Below, one piece after another: positions 9,044-17,739 of a stretch of DNA of 64,000 nt. The notes below the pieces were generated by a model that was not told the DNA's origin, made no database searches, and saw nothing but the letters and a program-made list of their open reading frames with translations. A program made the translations under genes and the position numbers. Positions within the stretch are counted from its first letter, which is position 1. The number at the start of each line of letters is the position of its first letter. Source of the DNA: Terriglobia bacterium (lineage in GTDB: Bacteria > Acidobacteriota > Terriglobia > Terriglobales > Acidobacteriaceae); NCBI GenBank assembly GCA_020072645.1, contig JAIQGK010000007.1, positions 62,001 through 126,000 of the forward strand, given 5' to 3'.

Positions 9044-9613
9044 AAAGAAAAGTTCCGCCGGCTCATCAAAAACAAGTCATGCGAAACTTCCTGGCCGCGC
9101 TCCAGGAATCGTTCATGGACTAAAGTTAGCTGCTTCTGTACGGCAACGTTTACTGAAAGGGAAGCGGCGGGCAGAGGCAACAACCATGTCGACATGCAAT
9201 CCGTCGGGAGAAAGTACGAATATTGGTAGCAGGGAAGGGCCGTATCAGGCTGATCGGAGCTTTCGGGTGGCGAATTCGTGTAAGTGCTTAACGTTTCCAC
9301 GAGAAAAATCGGCTTGTTACAACGGCGATCCAAACGACTTGCTCCACCAACGAATCTTGCAGGTGGAGCAGACAAGAATTGAGACTTGCCAGCATCCGTA
9401 GCTGCATGAATTTTGCCTGAATGGCTGAATCCGACTATGCGTTGGCAGTGTGAGAGCTAAATTAAAATTGCATTAAAGACTCTAAGGATTGGGAGCTGTA
9501 TCGACAGGCCATGTCCCCTATGCAAGTGTTTGCATCTTTATGGTTTATTTATATTTCTCATTTTAGGCTCAGATTAGGCGGGATGTTTTCTGATCCTTAT
9601 TTCTAATAAAAGA

Positions 9614-9648
9614 AAGTTGGGTAATCTACGGGGGGAAGTACCCAACTT
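9614..9648 (-). repeat. GAAGTTGG hairpin, copy 3
   Basis: Arms AAGTTGGGTA ... TACCCAACTT. Read on the minus strand, its loop CTTCCCCCCGTAGAT nearly matches the loop of copy 4 (ATTCCCCCGTAGAT) on the plus strand. Copies 3 and 4 are therefore true inverted copies with conserved loops. Copy 3 lies about 180 bases downstream of a decayed paralog end, on the same strand. Confidence 0.8.
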
Positions 9649-9829
9649 CCGCGCTCCAGCAAAGCTCAAGGGCGTTTGGCAAAAACCTGTCCGTCGATCA
9701 GGGAAATGTCCATTGTTTTGCAGGGAGACCTGAAAGGACTGCCGCAGCTGTAGTGCCGTTCTGCGATTGTTCCGATAGTGCTTAAAACCCTGAAGTTTAG
9801 GAGCTGCCGAGGCGCTGGTGGGTGAACGA

Positions 9830-10200
9830 TCAGGCAAGGGTTCCCTGGATGCTGTACGTCACGATCATGGTTTGGCCACCGGGCAGCGTTGCCGTGGTGC
9901 AATCCAGAGTCTGACCGTTGATGGAGCAGCCACCCATGCCTGGTGCTCAAGCTTCCAGCCACCAAATTGAACGACGACGGCAGAGTGACTTCAAACGTAA
10001 CGTTCGGAGCAGTCACGTTGCCGGTGTTGTTCTTGGTCTGCCAGGTGAACAATACGTTGGTGCCAACCGCTGGTCCGCCGTTGTTGGGAGGAGCCGACGG
10101 TTTGGATGTCAGCACTCAACTTTGATCCGCCGACGCCGGAGTTCACGTTCGTGGTGGCGCTGGCAATGTTGTTCGTCAGGTTTGGATCGATCATTGAGCG
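9830..10200 (-). pseudogene. Frameshifted C-terminal remnant of an FN3/DUF11 paralog
   Basis: Three minus-strand frames in turn give the C-terminal domain of the paralog family. The first is IDPNLTNNIASATTNVNSG ending at ADIQTVGSS. The second is NNGGPAVGTNVLFTWQTKNN up to FNLVAGSLST. The third is GCSINGQTLDC ... LPGGQTMIVTYSIQGTLA with a stop at 9832-9830. The intact paralog at 10826-13516 carries the matching NGGPNQGTGDTFTWQIKNN and LPGGQTWLVSV. At least two frameshifts and loss of everything upstream make it a pseudogene. Confidence 0.75.
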
Positions 10201-10825
10201 CGTGCTGATTGCTATCTAGTGGAGCTGCAAAATGGTGGCATGCAGCTCAAAATCAGCGATAAAGCGCTTCTGTATAAGATGACGCAGTACCGCATCTTCC
10301 CTCCCGGTATTAGCGGGCCCGGACTTCGCAGCGTACATGTCTAACCGGCATTAGCCGGGAGCTAAGCAGGCAAGACATACGCAATCTTCCGGCGCTTATT
10401 TTCCCATCCGAAGACCTTCTGGAAATTCGATTCCACCCAAATCGTGGAAAACGAATTCCAATCAACGCCAACAAGCAGAGCGCTTGAGACCAGTCACAAG
10501 CTCCATATCGTTCTCCTCACTCGCGGTAAATAACAGAAAAGAAGTCACGAACTGTTGTCTCACCTGTGGTGCGGCTGCACCCCGAGCCTGCGGCCAGTTT
10601 CATGGCAGCGCGCATGCATTAATGCAGTGCAGTCTATTGCTCTTGATCGAGCGATGGGCTGGGTGCTCTGCGCTCGGCGCTGCATATCGTCGAGCGTGTA
10701 CCCGAGCGCCGTATTCTGCGAAACAGCTCCCATGATGCTGGCATAGCAGCGCTGGTCGATAACGCTGTACGCCCTTCCGGGGAATCACCAAGTCTGGTAT
10801 CTGCCGGACAGAAGGAAGAATTTGA
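10201..10825. other. Upstream region of paralog 2
   Basis: No gene. Two related motifs, CCGGTATTAGCGGG near 10305 and CCGGCATTAGCCGG at 10345-10358, the latter a perfect 5-bp hairpin, sit about 470-520 bases before the next start. They may belong to a long leader. A GAAGGAAG ribosome site precedes 10826. Confidence 0.4.
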
Positions 10826-13516
10826 ATGAGAAGTAACTATCAGAGAAAATACCTTGCGCTGACAGTTCGCGAGTTGCCAGTTTCCGTGCAGCTCGTGCTG
10901 TTCTGTCTGGCTCTGCTGTTTGCGGGTTCGATCTCAGCGAGCGCGCAAAACGTGACGAATCTCAACGTGCCCACCACCACAACTCTGTGGGCCGGCACGC
11001 AGGATTTTGTCCAGTTCGGGCTCTCGTCACTGACCTTTCCGGCCTCAGGATTGATCCTGCCAGGCACGGCCATCAGCCAGTTCACTGGTAAGCCGGTGCG
11101 TCACCTGTGGTACGGCGACGCCAGCAATGGCTTCTGCCGAATCGATCCGGAGATCGATGATCCGAACGGTTCACTGGCAGCGCCTGGCATTGGCAGATTT
11201 AACAACATCATAACCACGTGCGTGGGCTCCATTAATGCCGGCGCATTTGCTCCGATGCAAGCCACGTTTGACGCCTCGACAAACACCATCTACGCGGCGG
11301 ACATTCCACGCACGGCGAACGGCATCATCCGCATGCACTACCTTCCCAGCGGCGACAATGGACAGGGCACGATCGATCCGATTCACATCGAATCGTTGAT
11401 GGGCTCGCAGCTCACTCGCAATTCGGCAGGCGGGTGCCCGGTGGTGACCGATCCTCGCAATGGCGCGACTCCGTTTACGATGGATGCAGCCACGATCGGC
11501 CCGGACGGCAATTTGTATATCGGCTGGGCGCGCAATGGCACGATCGCACGCATTCCTCATCCGGCAACCTTCGATCCAGGAAATCCGGCTGATTGCGCCA
11601 GCATCGATGTGCCGATCTTCGCTCCCGATGCCAGGTTTGGCGCGGGCGGCGCTGCGGGCCACACCTTCGGCCTCGCTTGGATCGGACACGATCTGTTTGG
11701 CGCCGACAACATAGCGCCATGGGTCAAGTTCAATGCCGACCAGTGTCTGACTCCGGCCAACGGATTTAACCGCTGCGGTCCAGTGGCAGGCGCAGGAACG
11801 GAAATCCTGGCCGCCTTTGTCCCCGGCCCGCAGGGAGGCATTGTCAGCGACTTCACCTATAACGGTCCCAACACGACGTTCCCCGGCAACTCACTCTATG
11901 CAATGACGCTGAGCGGGATGGCCAGGGTCATTAATGTCACAGACGCATTGCACATCGCCATTACTCCGCAGTTCGGCGGCAATTTCTGTTTCTTGACCGG
12001 CGCCACAATCGACACCAGTGATCTGGCCAATGAAACCGTGTATGTAGGCGTGGACTGCACGCAGGGCGGAATCAACGGCGCTGCAGCAATTTACAAAGTC
12101 GTCCCGCAGCCGCCGCAGGCTGGGCCGCCGGCGATTCCGGATAGTGTAGTTGCCAGCGCGACTGCCAACGCAGCAACCGTGAGCTGGATTCCAACTCCCA
12201 ACGGCCAGGCAACCACCAGTTACGTGGTGCGCACACTGTTAGCCGGCGGAGCGCCTTCCGGTGTTCCTGACTTGACCGTAACCGCCGGGGCGAACGGCAT
12301 TGTGCCAAGTTCGGGCACAGTCACGGGTTTGACCAACGGCACTCCGGTTGAGTTCTTGGTGCAAGCGTGTAACGCAACCGCCTGCAGTCCATTCTCGGCT
12401 CCCACATCTGTAGTCACGCCGCGGGCATTGACGGTTCCGAGCGCTCCTACGGGAGTGGTCGCGTCCGCCGGCAACGGCTCGGCGATCATCGCGTGGACTC
12501 CTCCGGCAAACAACGGTGGATCTACAATCGCCAACTACACCATAACCGCCAATCCCGGAGGACTCATGTTGACCATGCCTGCAAATCAAACCGGCACGAA
12601 CTTTACCGGTCTGACCAACGGCACAACTTACACCTTTACCGTGCACGCAACCAATGTAACCGGCAACAGCGCGGAATCTGCGCCGTCAGCGGCCGTCACT
12701 CCGATTGCGCCGCTGGGAACCGATATCGCGATCACGATGAGCTCGCCGGCCAGCATTAACGCGGGATCGTTCCTGACTTTCACGATGACCGTGACCAACA
12801 ATGGTCCCGGAGACGCCGCGATGGTCACTCTGACAGACACTATGCCCGGAGCCTTCCAGGCCGCAGCAACGACGCAGGGTGTGTGCACGCATACGGGGGC
12901 AAACTTCACCTGCAACTTCGGTGGAATGCTCTCGGGCGCCAGCGCCAAGGTGACGTTGACCGTAATCGCGGGATCAACTGCCATCACCAACACCGCTTCA
13001 GTGCAGCTGCGCGATGCATCCGGCAACCTTCTTGTTGATCCGGTTGCCGCGAACAACGTTGCCAGCTCCACCACCAACATTAATGCTCCGGTGGTCGGGG
13101 TTGTCGGCGTCGGAGGCGGCACAGGAGGCGTCAGCGCTGATCTCGAGGTGAAAGGTTCGGCCCAGAACGGCGGCCCGAACCAGGGAACCGGCGACACCTT
13201 CACCTGGCAGATCAAGAACAACACCGGCAACGCGCCCGCCTCGAACGTGGTGTTCACACTACAGCTGCCCCCGAGCTTCCAGTTCACCTCTGGGGCTGCC
13301 AGTGTGGGTACATGCGGAGGAGTACCGTCCGGAAGCTTCGGCGGAACGCTCACCTGCAACCTGGCCAGCTTGCCTGGAGGCCAGACGTGGCTGGTGTCGG
13401 TTAACTTCGTGCCAACGCAAGCGGGAGTCTTCTCGGCAACTGGCTCGGGCAGCTTCAGCGGCAATGACACGAATATTTCCAATAACTCGTTCACTGTAAC
13501 TATCAGGCCCAGATAG
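10826..13516 (+). CDS. Exported propeller/FN3/DUF11 protein (paralog 2)
   Basis: 896 residues. The signal peptide ends near residue 41 (LALLFAGSISASAQ). One propeller-like module (about 50-425) has VRHLWYGD, FCRIDPEID, GNLYIGWARNG, GHTFGLAWIGHDLFG and NADQCLTPANG. Two FN3 domains (about 430-525 and 530-625), a DUF11 domain (about 630-745) and a C-terminal DUF11-like domain (about 765-893, FTWQIKNNTGN and LPGGQTW) follow. DUF11 repeats are common in surface adhesins. There is no transmembrane anchor or sorting signal. Start supported by GAAGGAAG. It is followed by a strong terminator hairpin and hairpin copy 4. Its ligand is unknown. Confidence 0.87.
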   Translation: MRSNYQRKYLALTVRELPVSVQLVLFCLALLFAGSISASAQNVTNLNVPTTTTLWAGTQDFVQFGLSSLTFPASGLILPGTAISQFTGKPVRHLWYGDASNGFCRIDPEIDDPNGSLAAPGIGRFNNIITTCVGSINAGAFAPMQATFDASTNTIYAADIPRTANGIIRMHYLPSGDNGQGTIDPIHIESLMGSQLTRNSAGGCPVVTDPRNGATPFTMDAATIGPDGNLYIGWARNGTIARIPHPATFDPGNPADCASIDVPIFAPDARFGAGGAAGHTFGLAWIGHDLFGADNIAPWVKFNADQCLTPANGFNRCGPVAGAGTEILAAFVPGPQGGIVSDFTYNGPNTTFPGNSLYAMTLSGMARVINVTDALHIAITPQFGGNFCFLTGATIDTSDLANETVYVGVDCTQGGINGAAAIYKVVPQPPQAGPPAIPDSVVASATANAATVSWIPTPNGQATTSYVVRTLLAGGAPSGVPDLTVTAGANGIVPSSGTVTGLTNGTPVEFLVQACNATACSPFSAPTSVVTPRALTVPSAPTGVVASAGNGSAIIAWTPPANNGGSTIANYTITANPGGLMLTMPANQTGTNFTGLTNGTTYTFTVHATNVTGNSAESAPSAAVTPIAPLGTDIAITMSSPASINAGSFLTFTMTVTNNGPGDAAMVTLTDTMPGAFQAAATTQGVCTHTGANFTCNFGGMLSGASAKVTLTVIAGSTAITNTASVQLRDASGNLLVDPVAANNVASSTTNINAPVVGVVGVGGGTGGVSADLEVKGSAQNGGPNQGTGDTFTWQIKNNTGNAPASNVVFTLQLPPSFQFTSGAASVGTCGGVPSGSFGGTLTCNLASLPGGQTWLVSVNFVPTQAGVFSATGSGSFSGNDTNISNNSFTVTIRPR

Positions 13517-13524
13517 AATCATCT

Positions 13525-13555
13525 GGCTGCCAGGTGGCCTCAGCGCCTGGCAGCC
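13525..13555 (+). terminator. Terminator of paralog 2
   Basis: Perfect 10-bp stem GGCTGCCAGG ... CCTGGCAGCC starting 8 bases after the stop codon. A loose T-rich stretch (CTTCACTTTTGTCTT) follows. Confidence 0.75.
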
Positions 13556-13651
13556 GAACTCTTCACTTTTGTCTTCCTGCAAAGCCATAGCTGTCTTCCT
13601 GTACGACGGACAGGGCTCTGAGAGATCGCTGTGGAATCTTCGCAGGACCTG

Positions 13652-13687
13652 GAAGTTGGGTAATTCCCCCGTAGATTACCCAACTTC
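13652..13687 (+). repeat. GAAGTTGG hairpin, copy 4
   Basis: The longest member: perfect 13-bp arms GAAGTTGGGTAAT ... ATTACCCAACTTC, loop TCCCCCGTAG, followed by ACTTTTT. In isolation it looks like a rho-independent terminator, but it stands about 100 bases after the paralog 2 terminator, and its loop is shared with copy 3. Confidence 0.82.
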
Positions 13688-14348
13688 ACTTTTTCAACCT
13701 CATTTACGAGGAGATTCTTCAGTGAGCTACAACGATGGCCGCGCACTGGAGGCGACTGGCCGGAGACGATTCACACAAGTCCCGGCCAGTCGTTGTTCTT
13801 GTCGCTTCGCTCCAAACCGCCAACGAGCCCTCCTCGGAAAAGATTCTCTCGCACCTGTTACAAACAGCTCGCCACGCAAGTCGGGCTCGCTGCTGTTCAT
13901 TGACATCAAGCCGCTGCTTCTTCAAGCGTAATGGTTCTCGCATTTCGACTTAAGCGACACGGTCCAATTTTGACCAGCGCCACATAGAAAAAAGACAATA
14001 ATAGGTTTCAAAATGAATTTTGTCCTTGCATCCTACGTAGTTCCTGATCTAGTATCTGCCTCAACAGTAGACGGAAATTGAGCTACTCTCACCGCGCGCA
14101 GTCGTTTGTTAGTTAGTTGTGTTGGCAACGCCAACATCTACTCCCACCCGGCTGAAAAAACCCGACAAAATCAATTAAGTCCCAGCAGGACCTGAAATAC
14201 GGGTCACGTATCCGTTTCCAGGCATCGCCGGCGTAAATACCGGCGACACATCGGTCAATTCCAGTTGGTGGCTGGGTGACGCAGCTCGCCAACTTCGGCT
14301 CCAATCGTCGCCAGATATGCTTCCGGGAGAAGGAAATTACGTAGGCGT
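13688..14348. other. Intergenic region before the protease gene
   Basis: About 660 bases without a convincing gene. An inverted repeat ACTGGCCGGAGACG ... CCGGCCAGT (about 13755-13795) is visible. Nothing else recognised. Confidence 0.4.
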
Positions 14349-17261
14349 ATGAAGTTGCATGGTCGTCGCAATGTAGGGGCAAGCGTTTGGGGGACAATAC
14401 TCGCGTGTTGCTTGGCCGCGAGTCTAACGGCATGTGGTGGCGGGGGCGGCAGTGCAGGCCCAGGTCCCACACCTACCCCGCTACCGACACCGAGTCCGAG
14501 TCCAACGCCAAGTTCACCGGCGGCGCCAACCATAGCAGAGTCATTTGGCGCTCCTAATATTGCGGTGAATGGGACTACTTCGCTCGCCTTCACGATCACC
14601 AACCCGGCGGCAAATACGGTATCGCTGACAGGAGTGGGATTTAGTGACAGTTTGCCAACGGGCCTGGTGGTGGCAACACCGAGTGGCTTAACAACAACCT
14701 GCACCGGCACAGCCGCGGCGGCAACGGGCTCATCTGCGGTAAGCCTGTCAGGCGGAACACTGTCGGCAAGTGCCTCCTGTACGCTGAGCTTGAACGTGAC
14801 GGGAACCACCGCAGGAGCGAAAAACAACAGCGTTACTGTGAGCTCGACTAACGGTGGGACAGGGAATACCGCCACTGCCAGCCTGGCGGTTGCCGCGCCT
14901 CCGATAATCAGCGAAGCCTTTGGCGCTGCCAGCATGCCGCTGAACGGATCCGCCACTTTGAGCTTCACTATTGCCAATCCTGCAGGCAACACAGTTGGAC
15001 TTACAGGAGTGGGCTTCAGTGACACGCTGCCCGCGGGATTGATCATTGCCACACCCAACAGCCTGGCTGGAGCCTGCGGCGGAGGAACACTCACCGCGAC
15101 CCAAGTGACGAGTCTGATCAGTCTGAGCGGCGCGAGCCTCGCTGCGAATACCTCGTGTACATTCTCACTGAACGTGACAGGCACGGCGGCGGGTGCGCCG
15201 ATCAATACGACAGGCAATGTCGCATCGACTGAGGGCGGCACGGGCGGCAGTGCTTCGGCAACGATCGCTGTGGCATCTCCGCCTTCAATCGCGGAAGCTT
15301 TTGGCGCCGCCAGCATCGCGCTGAATGGAACCACAAGTTTGACCTTCACCATCACTAACCCGGCTGCAAACACCGTCAGTGAATCTGGCGTCGCGTTCTT
15401 GGACACATTGCCTTCAGGCTTGGCGGTCGCACCGACTCCAGGGTTGACGAACAGCTGTGCCGGTACAGCGACCGCCGTTGCGGGGAGTACGATCATCTCG
15501 CTCAGCGGAGGATCGCTTGCCGCGGGTGCAAATTGCACTGTGACGTTGAACGTAACTGGAACGTCGGGTGGAACTTTCACCAACACAACGGGCGCAGCAA
15601 GTTCGACCAATGGCGGAACGGGCAACACAGCTTCCGCCAGCTTGACAGTAACTGCGTCGCTCACGCTGAGTGTTTCACCATCTGGTGCAACCATCGCGCT
15701 GAACAAGACGCAGACGTACACAGCGTCCGGAACCGGGGCGCCCGTGAACTGGAGCGTGAACGGCGTTGTGAATGGGAATCCGACGGTCGGAACCATCAGC
15801 GCTGGCGGGGTGTACACAGCACCGGCCAGCTTCCCGGGTGCGGGCGTCAATACCCTCACCATCACCGGGACTTCGCAAGCGAATTCTGCAATCAGCGCTT
15901 CGGCCAGCGCGACGGTGGTCTTTCCCAACGATACGTCAACTCCGCAGACCCCGCCCATCAAACTCGGGACTTCGGGATCCAACGCGAACAATACCTCGCC
16001 GACCGCATGTTGTGTGGGAACTCTTGGCGCGCTGATGAACCGCTCCGGAACCTTGTTCGTCCTGAGCGCTCAACATGTGCTTACCAACGGAGGGACCGGA
16101 ACGGTTGGCGACGCGATCAATCAGCCTGGACCTGCTGCGTGTTTTGCCAGTCCGAACGTGGCAGCCAACTTTAGCTCGGGCTTCGTCAGGCCACTCTCCG
16201 GCACAACGGGTCAAGCAGCGGACAACGTGGATGCTGGTTTGGCGCAGGTCGCGGCCGGACAGGTAGACACCACCGGCAACATTCTTGACTTCGGCCTTGC
16301 CGGCGCGAACAGCATTGCCGCAGCGCCACCATCTTCAACAACGGCCCTTGAGAGCGTAGGGTTGAACGTGGCCAAGAGCGGTCGGACGACGGGCCTTACC
16401 TGCTCCACAGTGAGCAGCATTCTCACGACGGTGACTGTGGATTATGATTCCACCTGCGGCGGGCCTGTCGGGTTCAGTTCCACCTTCATCAACCAGATCA
16501 TCATTAACAATACTGGGGGCGGTTTCGCTGCTCCGGGAGATTCTGGGGCCCTCATTGTGACCACGGATCAGGCGAGACCTGTGGGGCTGTTGTTTGCCGG
16601 GACGTCAACCACCGTGGTGGCAAACCCGATTCGGGATGTGATCAGCGCTTTCACCATCCAAGGTAAGCCGGCGCAGATTCCTGGAATCGTAGGTGGCGCG
16701 GACCATGGAGTGAGCTGCGTGCCTACGGCGACTGTGCCAAGCGGCAATCCCAACGGCGCCTTTAGCACCACGGTTCCCAGGCTCAGTCCGATTGTCGCCG
16801 GCTTGTCGGCGGCGGAGCAGCAGCGCGTCGACGATGTACGCTTGGCGAACACGCTTCTCCTGATCCGTGATCCCATGATCAGTTCAGTCGTTGTCGCTGC
16901 CAGTGCGGACTCGCCGGGAGAAGGCGCGCTGGAGATCCACGTGAACGGCGTCACTCAGGCTCCGATTCCGGCGACCATCGGCGGCGTACGTACCAGGGTT
17001 GTCTTTGATGCTCCTGGCCTAGCGCCCGCAGTAACGCAGCAGGATATCGATCAGGCTTCCGCAGTGAAAGAGGCCAATGTCGGCACGCTGCTGGGTCAGT
17101 CAGGTATCCAAGGCGTAGGTGTAGCCATCAGCAAGGACAATCCGGGTGAGACGGCGATCGCGATCTACACCGTCAAGGGAGAAGTTCATCCGCCGATTCC
17201 CGTGACAATGAACGGTCTTCGCACACAGGTGATCGAAGGAGAACGCTTCCGGGCATTCTAG
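14349..17261 (+). CDS. Lipoprotein with three DUF11-like repeats and a trypsin-like serine protease domain
   Basis: 970 residues. A lipoprotein signal with lipobox LTAC (Cys29) is followed by poly-Gly and a Pro-Thr-Ser linker. Three ~123-residue repeats (about 58-185, 186-308, 309-432) each start AE(S/A)FGA and contain LTFTI-NPAANTVSxxGVxFxDxLPxGL. An Ig-like segment follows (about 433-535). Residues ~540-800 read as a chymotrypsin-fold protease: LSAQHVL (His576), DNVDAGLAQ (Asp628) and APGDSGALI (Ser732). The C-terminal 165 residues hold two related D-(S/N)-PGE-A modules. Likely an outer-membrane or surface-anchored protease, displayed on a stalk. The ATG has only a weak ribosome site. It sits among the exported paralogs, so processing of those proteins is possible but inferred. 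Confidence 0.82.
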   Translation: MKLHGRRNVGASVWGTILACCLAASLTACGGGGGSAGPGPTPTPLPTPSPSPTPSSPAAPTIAESFGAPNIAVNGTTSLAFTITNPAANTVSLTGVGFSDSLPTGLVVATPSGLTTTCTGTAAAATGSSAVSLSGGTLSASASCTLSLNVTGTTAGAKNNSVTVSSTNGGTGNTATASLAVAAPPIISEAFGAASMPLNGSATLSFTIANPAGNTVGLTGVGFSDTLPAGLIIATPNSLAGACGGGTLTATQVTSLISLSGASLAANTSCTFSLNVTGTAAGAPINTTGNVASTEGGTGGSASATIAVASPPSIAEAFGAASIALNGTTSLTFTITNPAANTVSESGVAFLDTLPSGLAVAPTPGLTNSCAGTATAVAGSTIISLSGGSLAAGANCTVTLNVTGTSGGTFTNTTGAASSTNGGTGNTASASLTVTASLTLSVSPSGATIALNKTQTYTASGTGAPVNWSVNGVVNGNPTVGTISAGGVYTAPASFPGAGVNTLTITGTSQANSAISASASATVVFPNDTSTPQTPPIKLGTSGSNANNTSPTACCVGTLGALMNRSGTLFVLSAQHVLTNGGTGTVGDAINQPGPAACFASPNVAANFSSGFVRPLSGTTGQAADNVDAGLAQVAAGQVDTTGNILDFGLAGANSIAAAPPSSTTALESVGLNVAKSGRTTGLTCSTVSSILTTVTVDYDSTCGGPVGFSSTFINQIIINNTGGGFAAPGDSGALIVTTDQARPVGLLFAGTSTTVVANPIRDVISAFTIQGKPAQIPGIVGGADHGVSCVPTATVPSGNPNGAFSTTVPRLSPIVAGLSAAEQQRVDDVRLANTLLLIRDPMISSVVVAASADSPGEGALEIHVNGVTQAPIPATIGGVRTRVVFDAPGLAPAVTQQDIDQASAVKEANVGTLLGQSGIQGVGVAISKDNPGETAIAIYTVKGEVHPPIPVTMNGLRTQVIEGERFRAF

Positions 17262-17283
17262 CGTTTTCGCGGGAGAGCTAAGG

Positions 17284-17303
17284 GCTCCGGCGAAAGCCGG
17301 GGC
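17284..17303 (+). terminator. Terminator of the protease gene
   Basis: Stem GCTCCGGC/GCCGGGGC closed by a GAAA tetraloop, 23 bases after the stop codon, followed by TCTT. One position would be a U-G pair in RNA. Confidence 0.65.
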
Positions 17304-17739
17304 TCTTGCCCCTGCGCCTGATGCTTCTCTATGACCTGCGCTAATAGCTCGGCGCAATGATTGAGCCGATTGAGAGGGCATCGGATTAAAGATACACGTT
17401 GTCCCGGACTAGACTAATGGCCAAGGGCGCATATGTCCTAAAATCAGCATGTGACCATATATCGAACGGTTGCTCTATGTTCTCTATATTTGTTAGATTA
17501 CATTTATTAGTTTTTTTTTAGATTAATTTCCCTTCCGGATTCTCCGCGCGACTGGTAGAGAGCCATCAGAGCTTTTCGCCGGTCATTTCCTGACAAACTC
17601 GACTCCACACGGCTCCTGACAAACTGGACTCCACACGGCCTTGGCTTGATTCACCTCCCTTCCGGCGGCCGGCAGCAGTACGTTTAATTGGTTTATCCAG
17701 ATGGACAACAAGCTTCCGGAGAAAGGCCAGTAGGCCAAA
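17304..17739. other. Intergenic region before paralog 3
   Basis: No gene. An AT-rich patch (about 17460-17530, with a run of T) is followed by a 26-bp tandem repeat (separate entry). A possible promoter may lie in the AT-rich patch, but no clean -35/-10 pair is seen. Confidence 0.4.
17589..17640. repeat. 26-bp tandem repeat, two units
   Basis: Two adjacent units, 17589-17614 and 17615-17640, read CCTGACAAACT(C/G)GACTCC followed by ACACGGC(T/C) and differ at only two positions. It lies about 100 bases upstream of paralog 3, so it could be an operator pair or replication slippage. Confidence 0.8.

Noticed and set aside
12628-13494. 288-codon minus-strand frame opposite paralog 2
   Set aside because: Mirror of DUF11 repeats with no independent evidence of coding.
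14255-15991. Long open frame (578 codons) on the minus strand opposite the serine-protease gene
   Set aside because: It is the antisense shadow of GC-rich DUF11-like repeats; the translated sequence is a repeated Val/Pro/Ala pattern with no signal, domain or ribosome site, while the plus strand has a lipobox and a catalytic triad.
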